DNA of 52,475 nt from Allosalinactinospora lopnorensis. Lineage in GTDB: Bacteria > Actinomycetota > Actinomycetes > Streptosporangiales > Streptosporangiaceae. The notes beneath the pieces were generated by a model. It did not search any database. It was not told the origin of the DNA and was given only the letters and a program-made list of their open reading frames with translations. The stretch covers positions 1 to 52,475 of the forward strand of contig NZ_LAJC01000037.1 in assembly GCF_000981225.1 (NCBI RefSeq), in the 5' to 3' direction. Position numbers and translations under genes: made by a program. This document shows positions 51,297 to 52,475 of this stretch, in pieces (the stretch's first letter is position 1; each line of letters begins with the position of its first letter).

Positions 51297-51547
51297 GCGA
51301 CCCCTTCGGCATGACCGGGGTCGCTCCCGTCCCGGGCCTGACGCACCGCGGCCACGATCTCCGCCATGCTGAGCTCGGCTCCGGGGAGCGGGCACTGGTC
51401 GACGATCTCGCTGTTGCGGACGAAGCGGGCCTCACGCTCCAGGATCGACAGCACGTAGCTCTGCAGCGACTGCCCGGTGCGCCTGGCGGCCGCGGTCAGC
51501 GCTTCCCGTACCTCGTCCGGAACGTCCTTGACCTGGATGGCTCCCAT
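51293..51547 (-). CDS. FitA-like ribbon-helix-helix antitoxin
   Basis: 84 residues from ATG 51547: MGAIQVKDVPDEVREALTAAARRTGQSLQSYVLSILEREA is the ribbon-helix-helix DNA-binding half of FitA/Phd-VapB antitoxins. The C-terminal half (VDQCPLPGAELSMAEIVAAVRQARDG) is the toxin-binding tail. The start is directly preceded by two 8-base direct repeats and a -10 box, so the mRNA is probably leaderless and autoregulated. Confidence 0.85.
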   Translation of the reverse strand: MGAIQVKDVPDEVREALTAAARRTGQSLQSYVLSILEREARFVRNSEIVDQCPLPGAELSMAEIVAAVRQARDGSDPGHAEGVA

Positions 51548-51564
51548 AGCGCCATAATAGCGCC
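51546..51564 (-). promoter_or_regulatory. Leaderless promoter and direct-repeat operator of the toxin-antitoxin pair
   Basis: Minus strand: GGCGCTAT at 51564-51557 and again at 51553-51546, period 11 bases. TATTAT (51559-51554) between them is a good -10, six bases before the ATG, so transcription should start at or next to the start codon. No ribosome-binding site is present. Confidence 0.6.
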
Positions 51565-51652
51565 AAAAGAGAGCCATCACCAGGCGACTTCGGCGCCGAT
51601 CGGGTCAATGGCCGTCCCGCGTCGGCCGCGCGCTCGTGCTCCGGCTCCACCC

Positions 51653-52475
51653 TCAGGAGCCGATGGGTTTGCGCTCGGCGTTGCTCTCGATCGCGTAGCG
51701 CTCCAGCCGGTCCAGCCAGGAGCCGTCCGCGGGCACCGCCCGGGCGGCGATGGCCTTTCCGTAGCGGATCCGGGTGAAGGTCTCCGGCAGCCGCCGCTCC
51801 AGCCTGCGGTGGGCGATCCGCCCCAGCCCCCAGGCGGCCAGCAGCCCGTTGGCCAGCCCCACGGGAACGGCCAGCCACGGCACGCCCGCCTGCCAGGTCC
51901 AGGTCGCCGCGGCGATCGCCGGGCCCGCGAGCACCGGTGTCACGAACAGGGCGGTCCAGACCTGGAACTGCACGTCCCCGGCGTCGTTCGGGTCGACCCG
52001 CTGGTGCGGGTCCACCCCCGGCGACACCGCCACCACCGACAGCAGGACGGCGACTCCGCTGCCCACCCCGAACAGCGCGGCGAGGCCGGTGAGGACCATC
52101 GGCCAGGTCCAGTGCTGGCCGGTGGCCAGGATGAAAGCGGCGCTGACGGCCGTCGCGGGCGGGGCGATCAGCAGCAGGATCGCCAACTGCCGGCCGCGGA
52201 CATCGGCGCGCGGTGTGCCGGCCCCGCACCCGACCACGGTCTGCCACAGGGCCGTACCGTCCTGGCCGTACAGATTGGCCGCGGCCATGCCCATGGTGAA
52301 CGCGGCCACGACGCCCGCGAACGGCGCGAGCGGCTGGGCCCCGGCCACGAGCGCGAACAGACCGGCGAACACCCCCGCCCACAGCGAAGTGCGCACCTCC
52401 AGGCCGCGCCACGGGTCCCGCCACCGCTGCCGGAGCTCCTTGCCGGCCACGGCGCCCAGCGGGGTGGCGGGCAGG
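51653..52475 (-). CDS. ABC-2-type transport permease, partial
   Basis: 274 residues are visible; the frame continues past the right edge (reading LPATPLGAVAGKELRQRWRDP inward), so the N-terminus is missing. Six or so membrane helices (SLWAGVFAGLFALVAG, FAGVVAAFTMGMAAANLYGQDGTALWQTVV, LAILLLIAPPATAVSAAFILATG, and more) and the NLYGQDGTALW motif are typical of large actinobacterial ABC-2 permeases with two repeated halves, of which this is the second. A cytoplasmic tail ends ERKPIGS. The ATP-binding partner should lie upstream, outside the window. Confidence 0.7.
   Translation of the reverse strand, partial: LPATPLGAVAGKELRQRWRDPWRGLEVRTSLWAGVFAGLFALVAGAQPLAPFAGVVAAFTMGMAAANLYGQDGTALWQTVVGCGAGTPRADVRGRQLAILLLIAPPATAVSAAFILATGQHWTWPMVLTGLAALFGVGSGVAVLLSVVAVSPGVDPHQRVDPNDAGDVQFQVWTALFVTPVLAGPAIAAATWTWQAGVPWLAVPVGLANGLLAAWGLGRIAHRRLERRLPETFTRIRYGKAIAARAVPADGSWLDRLERYAIESNAERKPIGS

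Overview
The window is high-G+C DNA with frequent GTG starts, purine-rich ribosome-binding sites and dense short operons. An XRE/DUF5753-DUF397 pair, a Holin-X/DUF3618/YihY block and RsbW-type ATPases point to an actinomycete. A Nocardiopsaceae-like organism (Nocardiopsis or Streptomonospora type) is my inference from family content, not a measured assignment. No rRNA, convincing tRNA or CRISPR array was seen.

Layout. 0.2-4.7 kb: a broken SDR gene, then a sulfide/persulfide detoxification operon (CstR-like repressor, persulfide dioxygenase-rhodanese fusion, membrane rhodanese, TauE exporter) with two matching operators. 4.8-7.7 kb (minus): alcohol dehydrogenase, amidohydrolase and MIP18-type protein, the accessory genes usually found beside propane monooxygenases, here without the monooxygenase. 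8.1-15 kb: AEC carrier (broken), BCCT osmolyte transporter, envelope genes (Holin-X, DUF3618, YihY, PLD). 15.7-21.2 kb: CHRD protein with class F sortase, a flavin oxidoreductase, a lipoprotein, an XRE-cupin regulator (broken), an RsbW-like ATPase. 21.7-30.9 kb: a catabolic island with an AraC regulator, two luciferase-like monooxygenases, an FMN reductase, DUF3311 plus a sodium:solute symporter, an alpha/beta hydrolase, a LysR regulator and an SDR. Two copies of a 63-bp element sit just upstream of the FMN reductase and of the transporter genes. 31.0-36.9 kb (minus): phosphoribosyltransferase, FAD dehydrogenase, Nudix hydrolase, MFS exporter, HAD phosphatase and a MetE-like gene, a compact cluster that looks like an undescribed nucleobase/nucleoside-related pathway. 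37.5-40.1 kb: gene debris (alpha/beta hydrolase, toxin-like and WD40 pieces). 40.1-43.1 kb: a winged-helix protein and an MFS pump behind a SoxR-like 19-bp-spacer promoter. 43.1-44.7 kb: a rearranged XRE/DUF397/ATPase locus. 44.8-47.9 kb: a membrane-anchored NB-ARC (STAND) ATPase with ten nearly identical TPR repeats. 48-52.5 kb: an IS110-family relic, a secreted RTX-repeat protein, a MarR/methyltransferase divergon with twin operators, a VapBC-type module and the start of an ABC-2-type permease that runs off the window.

A feature that affects the whole reading: more than a dozen otherwise convincing genes are broken by one-base shifts, nearly all repaired by adding one base, most of them within a short G/C run. 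Either the assembly carries homopolymer indel errors or there is unusual pseudogenisation. I call these loci pseudogenes and state where the break lies, but many may be intact in the organism.
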